Source: an uncultured Solobacterium sp.
Lineage (GTDB): Bacteria; Bacillota_I; Bacilli_A; Erysipelotrichales; Erysipelotrichaceae
Direction: 5' to 3'
Assembly: GCA_937895985.1 (NCBI GenBank)
Contig: CALBKL010000352.1
Coordinates: forward strand, 1-9,801
DNA length: 9,801 bases
Part shown: positions 1 through 7,563 of the stretch, piece after piece
Layout: each line of letters begins with the position of its first letter
How positions within the stretch are numbered: the stretch's first letter is position 1
Translations under genes and position numbers: made by a program
The notes under the pieces: model-generated
Told to the model about the DNA's origin: nothing
Seen by the model: the letters and a program-made list of their open reading frames with translations, nothing else
Database searches by the model: none

Positions 1-509
1 GATGTAGAACATACTGCTCCAATCGCAAGCAATAACATTGGCACTGCTGTTAATGTTTTTCCCTTTTTATATCCATATTTAAAATAGATTGGATACTCAA
101 TGAAAATAATGATTAATGAAATTAGTCCTATACATGGTGCCGCTAGTACTAAGCTATAGAATAAATCTTCCATCGGATATGCAATTCCGATAAGCATTGC
201 CATAACAACACCAACCACCAACATGATGATCACCGATACTGTTGCTAGTAAGTATCTACCTTTTACGACATCTTTTGAAGAGATACTAAACAGTTTATAT
301 AAAGGATCAATCCCAGACTCTTCGCCTACCATGAAAGGATAACCCGAGAATAATATCGCAAACATCTGTACTGTAGCTAAAACAAAGGCTGGATTTTTTG
401 ATAGTGCACCATAGAGAGTTCCAAGTCCTATTAGGATTATTAAATTTTTAATTGTTAAATATGGTTTTATGGATAATAAATCTAACTTCAATACTTTGAT
501 TGCATTCAT
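1..509 (-). CDS. ABC-2 type transporter permease, C-terminus cut by window edge
   Basis: This is the membrane subunit of the ABC exporter whose ATPase lies immediately upstream. The visible 169 codons begin MNAIKVLKLDLLSIKPYL and continue without a stop to base 1, so the C-terminus is missing. Hydrophobic segments are visible at roughly residues 21-35, 41-60, 85-112 and 120-138, with another starting near 158. The soluble stretch between the second and third segments contains GEESGIDPLYKLFSIS, a pattern typical of small ABC-2 permeases (ABC2_membrane_5-like family). The start is well supported: a GGGAGGG ribosome-binding site at 517-523 lies 7 bases upstream, and the ATG shares one base with the ATPase stop (TAATG), which suggests translational coupling. 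The substrate is unknown. In related YtrA-regulated operons such transporters are linked to cell-envelope or antibiotic stress; that role here is inference. Confidence 0.85.
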   Translation of the reverse strand, partial: MNAIKVLKLDLLSIKPYLTIKNLIILIGLGTLYGALSKNPAFVLATVQMFAILFSGYPFMVGEESGIDPLYKLFSISSKDVVKGRYLLATVSVIIMLVVGVVMAMLIGIAYPMEDLFYSLVLAAPCIGLISLIIIFIEYPIYFKYGYKKGKTLTAVPMLLLAIGAVCST

Positions 510-1348
510 TATTTTTCCCTCCCATATAAAATCATAATTTTATCAATTGTAATTTCATCTTCTACATATTCATTTGGTATATCTTGAATCGCATGGCGCT
601 TTACTAAGTACTCAATATTATATTTTGTTTTCTTTTGTCCTAAGATTGCGGATGAATCAAGTATATTTTGACTTTCTAAACCACACTTTAAAATCATGAA
701 ATGATTTATAAATTCTTCTTTTTCTAAAGCTAGTACAATTTCTCCATTATCAATAAAGACAATGTAATCTGCGATTGTTTCAAGGTCTTGTGTAATATGT
801 GTAGAGAATAATACTGTGTGATTATCATCTTGCATGTAGTCAGAGATTACTTCTACAAACTCTTCACGCATACTTGGATCTAATCCACTTGTTGGCTCAT
901 CCAAGATTAAGAGTTCTGCGTTATGGGATAAAGCAATTGATAACATGAGTTTAATCTTCATCCCACGTGATAATTCTTTTACTTTCAATTTCTTATCGAT
1001 ATTGAATTTTTCTAAAAGATTCCAATATGTATTCTCTTCCCACGTATCATATCCAACTTTCATCGCTTGATTGACGAGTTCCATATTCCAATCTTTTGCA
1101 AGAAATGAGTCATCCATAATCACACCGATTTTTTGATTGTTTAGTTTGGTTTTCTCGTCACCATGTATGGATAAAATATCTCCTTGATACTGAATCAAAG
1201 ATAATATTGATTTGATGGTTGTTGTTTTACCCATACCATTTCTTCCAATAAATCCCATAACGTATCCTGCAGGAATCGAGAAATTTACATTTTTTAATGT
1301 GAAGTTTTGATAGTCTTTATTTAGATTTTTAATCTCAATTTTATTCAT
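509..1348 (-). CDS. ABC transporter ATP-binding protein (YtrB-like)
   Basis: This is the nucleotide-binding subunit that would power the adjacent permease at the inner face of the membrane. Numbered from the ATG at 1348 (279 aa), it has Walker A GRNGMGKT at about 35-42, the ABC signature LSRGM at about 126-130, Walker B LLILDEPTS at about 146-154 and the switch histidine in STH at about 184. The Q-loop region reads VIMDDSF, without the usual glutamine, as is common in this exporter subgroup. About 70 residues follow the catalytic core, a usual C-terminal extension. An in-frame ATG at 1366 exists but has no ribosome-binding site. The ATG at 1348 has AGAAGG at 1357-1362 with 8-base spacing and overlaps the gntR stop as ATGAATAA, so I prefer it. 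The gene lies between gntR and the permease in one operon. Confidence 0.9.
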   Translation of the reverse strand: MNKIEIKNLNKDYQNFTLKNVNFSIPAGYVMGFIGRNGMGKTTTIKSILSLIQYQGDILSIHGDEKTKLNNQKIGVIMDDSFLAKDWNMELVNQAMKVGYDTWEENTYWNLLEKFNIDKKLKVKELSRGMKIKLMLSIALSHNAELLILDEPTSGLDPSMREEFVEVISDYMQDDNHTVLFSTHITQDLETIADYIVFIDNGEIVLALEKEEFINHFMILKCGLESQNILDSSAILGQKKTKYNIEYLVKRHAIQDIPNEYVEDEITIDKIMILYGREK

Positions 1349-1727
1349 CTTCTGTACCTTCTTCATAAATATAATTAAATAGTTCTGTTAATTCAGATTT
1401 GCTGAGATTGATTGTTTTCGCAATCTTGCACGCTTCAAATAAATGCGTCTCAATATCTTTCTGTTTTTCATCTTTTAAAAGGTCTTGGTTCATAGTCGCA
1501 ACAAATGTACCTAATCCTTGCCTGATAACAATAAATCCTTCTCGCTCTAGTTCGTCATATGCTTTTTTGACCGTTAATATACTTACACCTAGTTCTTTGG
1601 ATAGTTGTCGTACAGATGGTAATTGTGCATCTGATGATACTGTATTTCCAACGATATTTTCTTTAATTGCATTTTTAATCTGTTCATATAATGGTGTACT
1701 ACTTCCGTTTATTAGAATGATCTTCAT
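1341..1727 (-). CDS. GntR-family transcriptional regulator, YtrA subfamily
   Basis: This is a short (128 aa) DNA-binding repressor. The first 75 residues form a GntR winged helix-turn-helix: PLYEQIKNAI near residue 12, LPSVRQLSKELGVS at about 36-49 as the helix-turn-helix, TVKKAYDELEREGF at about 52-65 and the wing IRQGLGTFVA. The remaining 50 or so residues form a small helical tail and not a metabolite-binding domain; this length is typical of the YtrA subfamily, which usually controls a co-transcribed ABC exporter. The gene is first in the operon, with AAGGAG at 1733-1738 five bases before the ATG. Its own promoter carries tandem repeats that are a likely autorepression operator. The stop codon overlaps the start of the ATPase gene by 8 bases. 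Family assignment is secure; the inducing signal cannot be read from the sequence. Confidence 0.92.
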   Translation of the reverse strand: MKIILINGSSTPLYEQIKNAIKENIVGNTVSSDAQLPSVRQLSKELGVSILTVKKAYDELEREGFIVIRQGLGTFVATMNQDLLKDEKQKDIETHLFEACKIAKTINLSKSELTELFNYIYEEGTEDE

Positions 1728-1740
1728 TGTGTCTCCTTAC

Positions 1741-1770
1741 ATATAACACTATATAACAGTATATAACTAT
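1741..1770. repeat. Three tandem 10-bp repeats, likely GntR operator
   Basis: On the plus strand the units are ATATAACACT, ATATAACAGT and ATATAACTAT. All share ATATAAC and recur every 10 bases, about one helical turn. They cover the -10, the spacer and the probable start site of the gntR promoter. Binding of the GntR protein here would block its own operon. The repeat array is seen directly; the operator role is inferred from position and from the habit of YtrA-type regulators of controlling their own operon. Confidence 0.55.
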
Positions 1771-1776
1771 TTGCAA
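1748..1776 (-). promoter_or_regulatory. Predicted sigma-A promoter of the gntR-ABC operon
   Basis: On the minus strand, a -35 like TTGCAA (1776-1771) is separated by exactly 17 bases from a -10 like TATAGT (1753-1748). The expected transcript would start about 7 bases downstream, near 1741, leaving a short leader that contains the AAGGAG ribosome-binding site. The -35 lies only a few bases after the T-tract of the ftsK terminator, so the operon is insulated from ftsK. The tandem repeats overlap the -10 and spacer. Confidence 0.65.
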
Positions 1777-1781
1777 TCCAT

Positions 1782-1806
1782 AAAGAAAAGACACCATCCG
1801 GTGTCT
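1782..1806 (-). terminator. Rho-independent terminator of ftsK
   Basis: On the minus strand AGACACC (1806-1800), a 4-base loop GGAT and GGTGTCT (1795-1789) form a perfect 7-bp stem, followed by the T-rich tract TTTTCTTT (its first T shared with the stem). It begins directly after the ftsK stop codon. The plus-strand side has no T run, so it works in one direction only. It separates the miaB-RNase J-ftsK unit from the gntR operon. Confidence 0.82.
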
Positions 1807-4323
1807 CTACTCTTTGATATATACTTCTCTAGGTTTACTACCTTGTGCTGGTCCAATGATACCATGTTCTTCGAGGGCATCAATCATTCTTGCGGCACGG
1901 TTATAACCGATACCGAAGCGTCTTTGTAGTAAGGATGTCGAAGCTTTTTGTGCTTCGATGACGTATTCTTTGATTTCTTTGAAGAGTGGATCATCGCTGA
2001 TTTCTGTCACGATACCACCTTCTCCTGATTCAATTCCATCTAACTGTACGAAGGAATCATCATAAATTGGAGAAGCTTCTGAGGATACAAAACTTGTAAT
2101 TCTTTGTACTTCATCATCTGTCACAAATACACCCTGTACACGTGTTGAACCTGTTTGTCCAATTGGCATGTATAGCATGTCACCATAGCCAAGTAATCGT
2201 TCTGCACCTACATGATCTAGGATTGTACGCGAGTCCATACCACTGGATACCGCAAATGCGATACGGCTTGGGATATTTGCCTTAATAATACCTGTAATGA
2301 CGTCTACAGATGGTCGTTGTGTTGCGACGATTAAGTGAATACCTGCAGCACGTGCTAACTGTGTAATACGTTGAATGGATTGTTCAACTTCTTTACCAGC
2401 AACTGCCATTAAGTCTGCTAACTCATCGATAATTACAACGATATATGGAATCTTCTTAGGCGCTGGTGAGCCATCTGGATTTGGTCTACCACCCTGTTGT
2501 TCAACCATGTTGTTGTAGACTTCGATGTTTCTTACACCAGCAGCTGCGAACATGTTATAGCGTTCATCCATGATACGTACAATGACCTTTAGGGCATTGC
2601 TTGCCTTGTTTGGATCATTGATAACCGGTCCAATCAAGTGTGGAATATTACGATATGGTGTAAATTCTACTTTCTTTGGATCGACTAGTAACATCTTCAC
2701 TTCATCTGGTTTTGTACGCAATAACAATGAACAGATGATAGAGTTCATACATACCGATTTACCTGAACCTGTTGCTCCGGCAATCAACATGTGTGGCATC
2801 TTATCTAAGCGACATGTTACTGTTTTTCCTAGTAAGTCTTTACCAAGGAAGAATAGTAATGGTTGTGATTTATCACTACCTACGTCATTAATGATTTCAC
2901 GCATCTTAACTGGCGTACTCTTCACGTTTGGTATTTCAATACCTACCGCATTGCGGCCTGGAATTGGTGCTTCAATACGAACATCTCTAGCAGCTAGTTG
3001 CATCTTGATGTTATCTGTTAAACCAAGAATCTTGGATACCTTAACATTTACATCCGGACGAATCTCAAACTGTGTAACAGATGGTCCGATATGTGTATTT
3101 AATAACTGTGCTTCGATATCAAAGTTATTTAAAATCTGTAGTAATAATTGTGATTTCTCTCTAGCAGCCACTTCATTTTCTGGATTACTACCCTTTGGAG
3201 GGAGTGGGTCTAAGAGTGAAACCTTTGGTAATTGATATGGACGTGTACGTTTCTTTGGCTTTGGTGCCTCGGATGGTGGATAGATATTACTTTCTTGATC
3301 AGGATGTTCTTCCACAACTGTTTCATATTCTTCTGTTGAGGACAATTCTTCCTCTTCTTCTCTATCGACAGTCATTGGTGTAAAGCGTGATGGTTCTGGT
3401 TGACGTACAACAGTGTCTTGTATTAACGTTGTCTTTTCTTCCATGCGAGCATGGTCGTCTGTCAAATCATCCACATCGATGAATACAGAATCTTTTTGTG
3501 AGATTGTCTCTCCTGGTAGTACGATGATTGGCACTTCTTGAGTTGGATCATCCGGATGAATACGATTGATAACCCTAGCTGTTCTTGGCTGTTCTTCTTG
3601 CACAACCGGAAGACTTTCTGTCTTACCATCTGCCTTGATATTTTGAAACAGGGAACCCGTTTTCTCTTTTCCTTTATCGATCATCTTCCAAAGGTTTGCT
3701 GGTTCTTTTGGCTCCTCAGGTTCTTCCTTTTGCTTACTCTCTTCTACTTCCGGCATTTTAAAGAATGCGAAGATAGAGCGGAATGCCCTTTTATAGACTT
3801 CCATATCCACAAGTAATAACATCGCTATCATGAAGAGTACGATGATGACTAGCACTGTACCAATACGATTAAACATCATCGAAGAAATCGCATATAGGAA
3901 GATACCGTAGATTCCTCCACTGAATTTCAGAGTTGAATCTGGCATAAAGTAATCAACTGTGTGATTGATATAGTCATACAAGGCATCCATTCCCGTTACA
4001 TTTGGTACTGCAATATATGCTTCTAAGAGTAATAGTGCAGAGATTAACAGGATAATTGGTATCCAACTAATTTCTTCTTCACTCTGTTTTCTTCTGATGA
4101 TATTGATTAGTAGAACAATAATTACAATCGCTATCACAAACCAGTAAAGGTTACCTGCTAGGTAACCTAATAAGTTATAGATGAATAGACCAACGATGCC
4201 TGCTTTGGTAAAGCCTAAAATGGCAAAAGCTAAGAGAATCACAATTGTGATTACTCTAAAGACGAGCTGGTTTTGTTCTGCTTGTTGTTGTGCTTTTGTC
4301 TTTCTTGCCACGTATTCCCTCAC
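1807..4323 (-). CDS. ftsK: DNA translocase FtsK/SpoIIIE
   Basis: This is a membrane-anchored, ATP-driven DNA pump that moves chromosome ends through the closing division septum. The 838-aa protein has an N-terminal membrane region (hydrophobic segments near 21-36, 40-76, 86-106 and 136-172) and a variable acidic linker at about 190-375 containing an EEEEE run. The motor follows: an alpha/beta region from about 385, Walker A GATGSGKS at 516-523, Walker B VVIIDELAD at about 628-636 and VATQRPSVDVITG at about 667-679. The C-terminal winged-helix gamma domain, at about 785-838, recognises orienting DNA motifs and contains RRFGIGYNRAARMID. The start is GTG, sharing a base with the upstream stop (TAGTG) and with AAAGGA close by. 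A second in-frame GTG at 4311, preceded by GAGGG, would give MARKTKAQQQ and cannot be excluded. Sequence alone does not tell vegetative FtsK from sporulation SpoIIIE. Confidence 0.95.
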   Translation of the reverse strand: MREYVARKTKAQQQAEQNQLVFRVITIVILLAFAILGFTKAGIVGLFIYNLLGYLAGNLYWFVIAIVIIVLLINIIRRKQSEEEISWIPIILLISALLLLEAYIAVPNVTGMDALYDYINHTVDYFMPDSTLKFSGGIYGIFLYAISSMMFNRIGTVLVIIVLFMIAMLLLVDMEVYKRAFRSIFAFFKMPEVEESKQKEEPEEPKEPANLWKMIDKGKEKTGSLFQNIKADGKTESLPVVQEEQPRTARVINRIHPDDPTQEVPIIVLPGETISQKDSVFIDVDDLTDDHARMEEKTTLIQDTVVRQPEPSRFTPMTVDREEEEELSSTEEYETVVEEHPDQESNIYPPSEAPKPKKRTRPYQLPKVSLLDPLPPKGSNPENEVAAREKSQLLLQILNNFDIEAQLLNTHIGPSVTQFEIRPDVNVKVSKILGLTDNIKMQLAARDVRIEAPIPGRNAVGIEIPNVKSTPVKMREIINDVGSDKSQPLLFFLGKDLLGKTVTCRLDKMPHMLIAGATGSGKSVCMNSIICSLLLRTKPDEVKMLLVDPKKVEFTPYRNIPHLIGPVINDPNKASNALKVIVRIMDERYNMFAAAGVRNIEVYNNMVEQQGGRPNPDGSPAPKKIPYIVVIIDELADLMAVAGKEVEQSIQRITQLARAAGIHLIVATQRPSVDVITGIIKANIPSRIAFAVSSGMDSRTILDHVGAERLLGYGDMLYMPIGQTGSTRVQGVFVTDDEVQRITSFVSSEASPIYDDSFVQLDGIESGEGGIVTEISDDPLFKEIKEYVIEAQKASTSLLQRRFGIGYNRAARMIDALEEHGIIGPAQGSKPREVYIKE

Positions 4324-5990
4324 TAATCCTTTGTGTTAATTTCGATAATCGCTGGAAGTATCATAGGTCGTTTGCCTGTTTCTTTCAAGACATAACGACT
4401 AATCTTCTCGCGCGCTTCGCTACGGCAGGACATATTGTCATAGCGTTTTTCTTTGACCGCATCATTAATAGTCTTCTCCATGATGTTGCCAACTTCTTTA
4501 ATAATGTAATCTGCATCCTTAAGATAGATTACACCACGGCTTTGTACATCTGGTCCACCGATAATTTCCTTTGTGACGTGATTCATTACGACACCGATGA
4601 TAATTGTACCATCTGTACTTAAAATTTCTCTATCCTTTAAGACCATACCGCTAGCATCTAAGCTATCATTACCATCTACCATGACATCATCCACATCAAC
4701 CTTATCAAAAGACTTCGCCATCACACCATCATTTAGTACTGCCACTTGACCATTATCCATAACGATAATCTTATCTGCGTTATATCCCATGTTTAATGCG
4801 ATGTTCGCATTGGCGATGAGTTGACGATATTCTCCCTTTACCGGTACATAGTACTTTGGCTTCATCAAGTAAATCATCATCTTAAGATCTTCAATACTTG
4901 CATGCATACTATAAGCACGACGTGAGTCAATCATAAGTACTCGACCTGCTTCTTTGTAGAGATCATCTTCCATGGATGCTTCTTCTCTTTCTGTACCTGG
5001 TACAGCAGGAGATGCGATAATCACTGTATCCGTAGGACGTAATTCAATTCTGTCATTTTCTTTTGTTGCCATCTTATGAATCTTACGGAAGATGGACTTA
5101 CCAGTACCTGACACAATGACTAAGATGTTTTCCATGTCATTGCTGAAAGCAGATGGAGCTACCTCTAATCCTGGTGGAATATGATAGTATCCAAGCTTTG
5201 CCATATCTGCCATCAAACTCTTTAACTCTTCATCAAAGATTACAACCTTACGGTTATACTTTGTTGCTAGTTCAATAATTTCAATGACACGATACAAGTT
5301 CTGATTAAACACAGTAATAAACATACGATTCTGCGTATCTTCAAAGTACTGTTCGATTTGTTCTGTGATGCGGTGATGTGGGCTACTGTTACCAGCACGT
5401 GTAGAACCTACCGATTCACTTAGTAACGCAAGTACACCTTCACTACCTAAATCTGTAATGTTGGTAATATCAAATTTGAAGGCTGCGTTTTTCGTGTCGT
5501 AGTCAACAATAAACTCTGATGAATATACTACATATCCATCTGTTGTCTTAATTGCCACGCCAAAACCATCAGCGATAGACTGCATTGTACCAAAAGTACG
5601 AATCTCTGTATTACCAATCTTAAACTTCGCATTGCGACGAATACGATGTAAGTTTAATTCTTTAATACCTGCCTTTTTTAGTTTACGTTCCAGCATCATC
5701 GCTGTTAATGGTGCTGTATACACCGGAATATTCGGAATTTCTTTTAATAGGTTTGGTAGTGCTGCCATGACATCTTCATGACCATGGGTAATGAAGATTG
5801 CTTTAATGCGTGATTGATTCTCACGTAAATAGCGGAAATCAGGAATGATCATTTCAATTCCTAACTGATCACCATCCGGATATTTCAATCCGCATTCCAT
5901 GACAAATATATCTTCGTTGTTTTCAACGACATACATGTTTTTGCCGTCTTCATCAAGGCCGCCGAGTGCAAATATGCGTACTTTACTCAT
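4323..5990 (-). CDS. RNase J-family protein with degenerate active site (RNase J2-like)
   Basis: This 555-aa protein has the full RNase J layout: a metallo-beta-lactamase domain starting with RIFALGGLDEDGKN, an inserted beta-CASP domain at about 210-350, return to the lactamase fold, and the C-terminal domain ending KRPMILPAIIE. RNase J enzymes process and degrade mRNA and rRNA from the 5' end. Many catalytic positions differ here. The HxHxDH motif reads HGHEDV (69-74), so its last histidine is V74. The next histidine ligand is Q137 (GTMQS). The bridging aspartate is E159 (SSEF in place of TGDF), and the last histidine ligand is K385 (VKGEY in place of IHGEY). H69, H71, D73 and H363 remain. 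The frame is intact, so this is not a pseudogene. B. subtilis RNase J2 also has an atypical site and its gene lies near spoIIIE, so an RNase J2-like partner role is the best inference. The start has GGAGGA at 5999-6004. The gene may be named rnj or rnjB elsewhere. Confidence 0.88.
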   Translation of the reverse strand: MSKVRIFALGGLDEDGKNMYVVENNEDIFVMECGLKYPDGDQLGIEMIIPDFRYLRENQSRIKAIFITHGHEDVMAALPNLLKEIPNIPVYTAPLTAMMLERKLKKAGIKELNLHRIRRNAKFKIGNTEIRTFGTMQSIADGFGVAIKTTDGYVVYSSEFIVDYDTKNAAFKFDITNITDLGSEGVLALLSESVGSTRAGNSSPHHRITEQIEQYFEDTQNRMFITVFNQNLYRVIEIIELATKYNRKVVIFDEELKSLMADMAKLGYYHIPPGLEVAPSAFSNDMENILVIVSGTGKSIFRKIHKMATKENDRIELRPTDTVIIASPAVPGTEREEASMEDDLYKEAGRVLMIDSRRAYSMHASIEDLKMMIYLMKPKYYVPVKGEYRQLIANANIALNMGYNADKIIVMDNGQVAVLNDGVMAKSFDKVDVDDVMVDGNDSLDASGMVLKDREILSTDGTIIIGVVMNHVTKEIIGGPDVQSRGVIYLKDADYIIKEVGNIMEKTINDAVKEKRYDNMSCRSEAREKISRYVLKETGKRPMILPAIIEINTKD

Positions 5991-6027
5991 AAATTATATC
6001 CTCCAGTAATACTTTTAACCCAAGTTT

Positions 6028-6056
6028 ATTATAGAACAAACACTGGCGATTTTACA
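6028..6056 (-). promoter_or_regulatory. Possible weak internal promoter before the RNase J gene
   Basis: The 61-base gap between miaB and the RNase J gene holds a perfect TATAAT (6033-6028) on the minus strand. A poor -35 candidate, TGTAAA (6056-6051), lies 17 bases upstream and overlaps the miaB stop region. Only three of six -35 bases match TTGACA, and AT-rich gaps often give a chance TATAAT. It could supply extra transcripts of the RNase J gene and ftsK without miaB. Confidence 0.3.
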
Positions 6057-7485
6057 GAACTTTACCCTCAAGATAGTAGCTATGTGTTGCAGTAATTTCG
6101 ACATTCACGATTTGATTGACACAATCTTTTTCACTTGTGAAGTTTACCAGTTTATTATCTGCGCTATATCCACTATAGACTGCACTATTTCTCTTGGAAG
6201 TGCCAATGCATAAAACACTGACTGTCTCTCCTAAGAAGTGACGATTATTTTCTTCCGCTATCTCAGTTAGTAATTCATTGAGTCTTGCCAGTCTTTCTTT
6301 CTTTACTTCAAGCGGAATATTATCTTCCATATTTGCGGCTGGTGTGCCTGCTCTTGGGGAATAGATAAATGCGTATGCCATATCAAAGCGACAATAGCGT
6401 ACAAGATCTAATGTTGCTTCAAATTCTTCATCGGTTTCATTTGGGAAACCGACAATGAGGTCTGTTGTAAATGCGATATGTGGTACTTTCTTCTTAAGAT
6501 TATCGTATAACTGCTTGTATCTTTCAACTGTGTATCCACGTGCCATACGACGTAGCACTTCATTCGATCCTGATTGAACAGGTAGATGTAAGAATGGCAT
6601 GATATTTGGATAATCACGCATTGCATCGATGGTTGTTTCACTGTAATCTCTTGGATGACTTGTATAGAAACTAATGCGTTCAATACCAGTTTTGGCAACT
6701 GCTACAAGCAGTTGTGTAAAGCCATCTTCCATCTTTAAGTCTTTGCCATAGGCATTCACATTTTGGCCAAGTAAAACAACTTCCTTGCGTCCACTGGCTT
6801 TGAGTTCTTCAACTTCTCTTAAGATATCTTCCATTCGACGTGAGCGCTCTCTACCACGTGTATAAGGCACAATACAATACGTACAGAACTTATCACATCC
6901 ATACATAATATTTACAAAGCCCTTGGAATCCATTGAACGCTTTACTGGTACATCTTCAACAACATCTCCTTCTTGGGAAAATACTTCTACTTTACGCTCA
7001 TTACTTTCAATCACCTCTGCTAAAAGATTTGGCATACGGTGAATGTTATGGGTACCAAAGATTAAATCTACATGTGGTGATACAGAAAGAATCTGTTTGA
7101 CTGTTTCTTCCTCTTGGGCCATACAACCACAGATACAAAATACCGTTGTAGGGCGCTGATCCTTTAAGTAACGTAGCTTATTTACATCGGATAATACACG
7201 GTCTTCTGCTGCTTTACGGATTGCACAAGTATTAAAGAATAATACATCCGCATCATCAGGAACATTGGTACTTGTATAACCCATCATTTCCATCATCCCT
7301 GCAAGTGCTTCTCCATCACGTACATTGGCTTGACAGCCATAGGTATGTATAAAGTACTTCTTGCCATAACCTAAATTTACGATATCATCGCTTATCTGAA
7401 AGTTACTAAAAGTACTCTCTGTATTTTTCTTTGTTCGTTTTCTTTCTTCCGCATGAATCGGAAGGATAAAATCTTCTCTTTTCAT
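6052..7485 (-). CDS. miaB: tRNA-2-methylthio-N6-dimethylallyladenosine synthase MiaB
   Basis: This radical SAM enzyme adds a methylthio group to N6-isopentenyladenosine at position 37 of tRNAs reading codons that begin with U, which improves decoding accuracy. The 477-aa protein has a variable N-terminal extension of about 40 residues, as in other Firmicute MiaB proteins. The methylthiotransferase domain follows, with C51 (HTYGCQAN), C87 (FNTCAIR) and C121 (CGCMAQ) as ligands of the auxiliary 4Fe-4S cluster. The radical SAM motif is CDKFCTYC, with C197, C201 and C204. A C-terminal TRAM domain at about 413-477 would bind tRNA. FNTCAIR and GCMAQE fit MiaB rather than MtaB or RimO. The ATG has AGAGGT at 7491-7496. 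It is the first gene after its own promoter and leads into the RNase J gene and ftsK; the shared theme is RNA and cell maintenance. Confidence 0.95.
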   Translation of the reverse strand: MKREDFILPIHAEERKRTKKNTESTFSNFQISDDIVNLGYGKKYFIHTYGCQANVRDGEALAGMMEMMGYTSTNVPDDADVLFFNTCAIRKAAEDRVLSDVNKLRYLKDQRPTTVFCICGCMAQEEETVKQILSVSPHVDLIFGTHNIHRMPNLLAEVIESNERKVEVFSQEGDVVEDVPVKRSMDSKGFVNIMYGCDKFCTYCIVPYTRGRERSRRMEDILREVEELKASGRKEVVLLGQNVNAYGKDLKMEDGFTQLLVAVAKTGIERISFYTSHPRDYSETTIDAMRDYPNIMPFLHLPVQSGSNEVLRRMARGYTVERYKQLYDNLKKKVPHIAFTTDLIVGFPNETDEEFEATLDLVRYCRFDMAYAFIYSPRAGTPAANMEDNIPLEVKKERLARLNELLTEIAEENNRHFLGETVSVLCIGTSKRNSAVYSGYSADNKLVNFTSEKDCVNQIVNVEITATHSYYLEGKVL

Positions 7486-7505
7486 CTTTAACCTCTATCG
7501 GTACT

Positions 7506-7530
7506 ATTATACAGAATACTGACTTCTTAT
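7506..7530 (-). promoter_or_regulatory. Predicted promoter of the miaB-RNase J-ftsK unit
   Basis: On the minus strand a perfect -10 TATAAT lies at 7511-7506, just after the nanE terminator. The -35 is weak; TTGTGC-like or GTGCAT-like hexamers near 7529-7536 sit 17-19 bases upstream. A start near 7499 would give a leader of about 14 bases containing the AGAGGT ribosome-binding site of miaB. The -10 and context are convincing, the -35 is not. Confidence 0.55.
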
Positions 7531-7534
7531 GCAC

Positions 7535-7563
7535 AAGAAAAGGACCGCAATTTAGTGGTCCTT
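7535..7563 (-). terminator. Rho-independent terminator overlapping the nanE stop
   Basis: On the minus strand AAGGACC (7563-7557) pairs with GGTCCTT (7546-7540) around a 10-base loop, followed by TTTTCTT. The left arm encodes the last sense codons of nanE and the TAA stop lies in the loop. This ends the PTS-nanE transcript and separates it from miaB. The 7-bp stem with GC-rich core is good, but the T-tract is short and broken by a C. Confidence 0.7.

Noticed and set aside
1399..1746. Plus-strand open frame antisense to gntR
   Set aside because: It mirrors the well-supported GntR gene and runs into its promoter; the composition is that of a shadow frame.
1789..1806. ftsK terminator acting in both directions
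   Set aside because: The plus-strand side is followed by CTACTCTTTG without a run of T, and no plus-strand gene needs it.
2570..3235. Plus-strand open frame of 221 codons
   Set aside because: It lies entirely antisense to the conserved motor region of ftsK, has no ribosome-binding site that I can see and no recognisable protein features.
4290..4622. Plus-strand open frame across the RNase J/ftsK junction
   Set aside because: It is antisense to two conserved coding ends, with no ribosome-binding site or family resemblance.
4323..5990. RNase J-like gene as a pseudogene
   Set aside because: The frame is intact over 555 codons, length and domain order are normal, and it has a strong ribosome-binding site, so altered function is more likely than decay.
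6408..6698. Second minus-strand frame inside miaB
   Set aside because: It is an alternative frame within the conserved radical SAM region of miaB and has no initiation signals.
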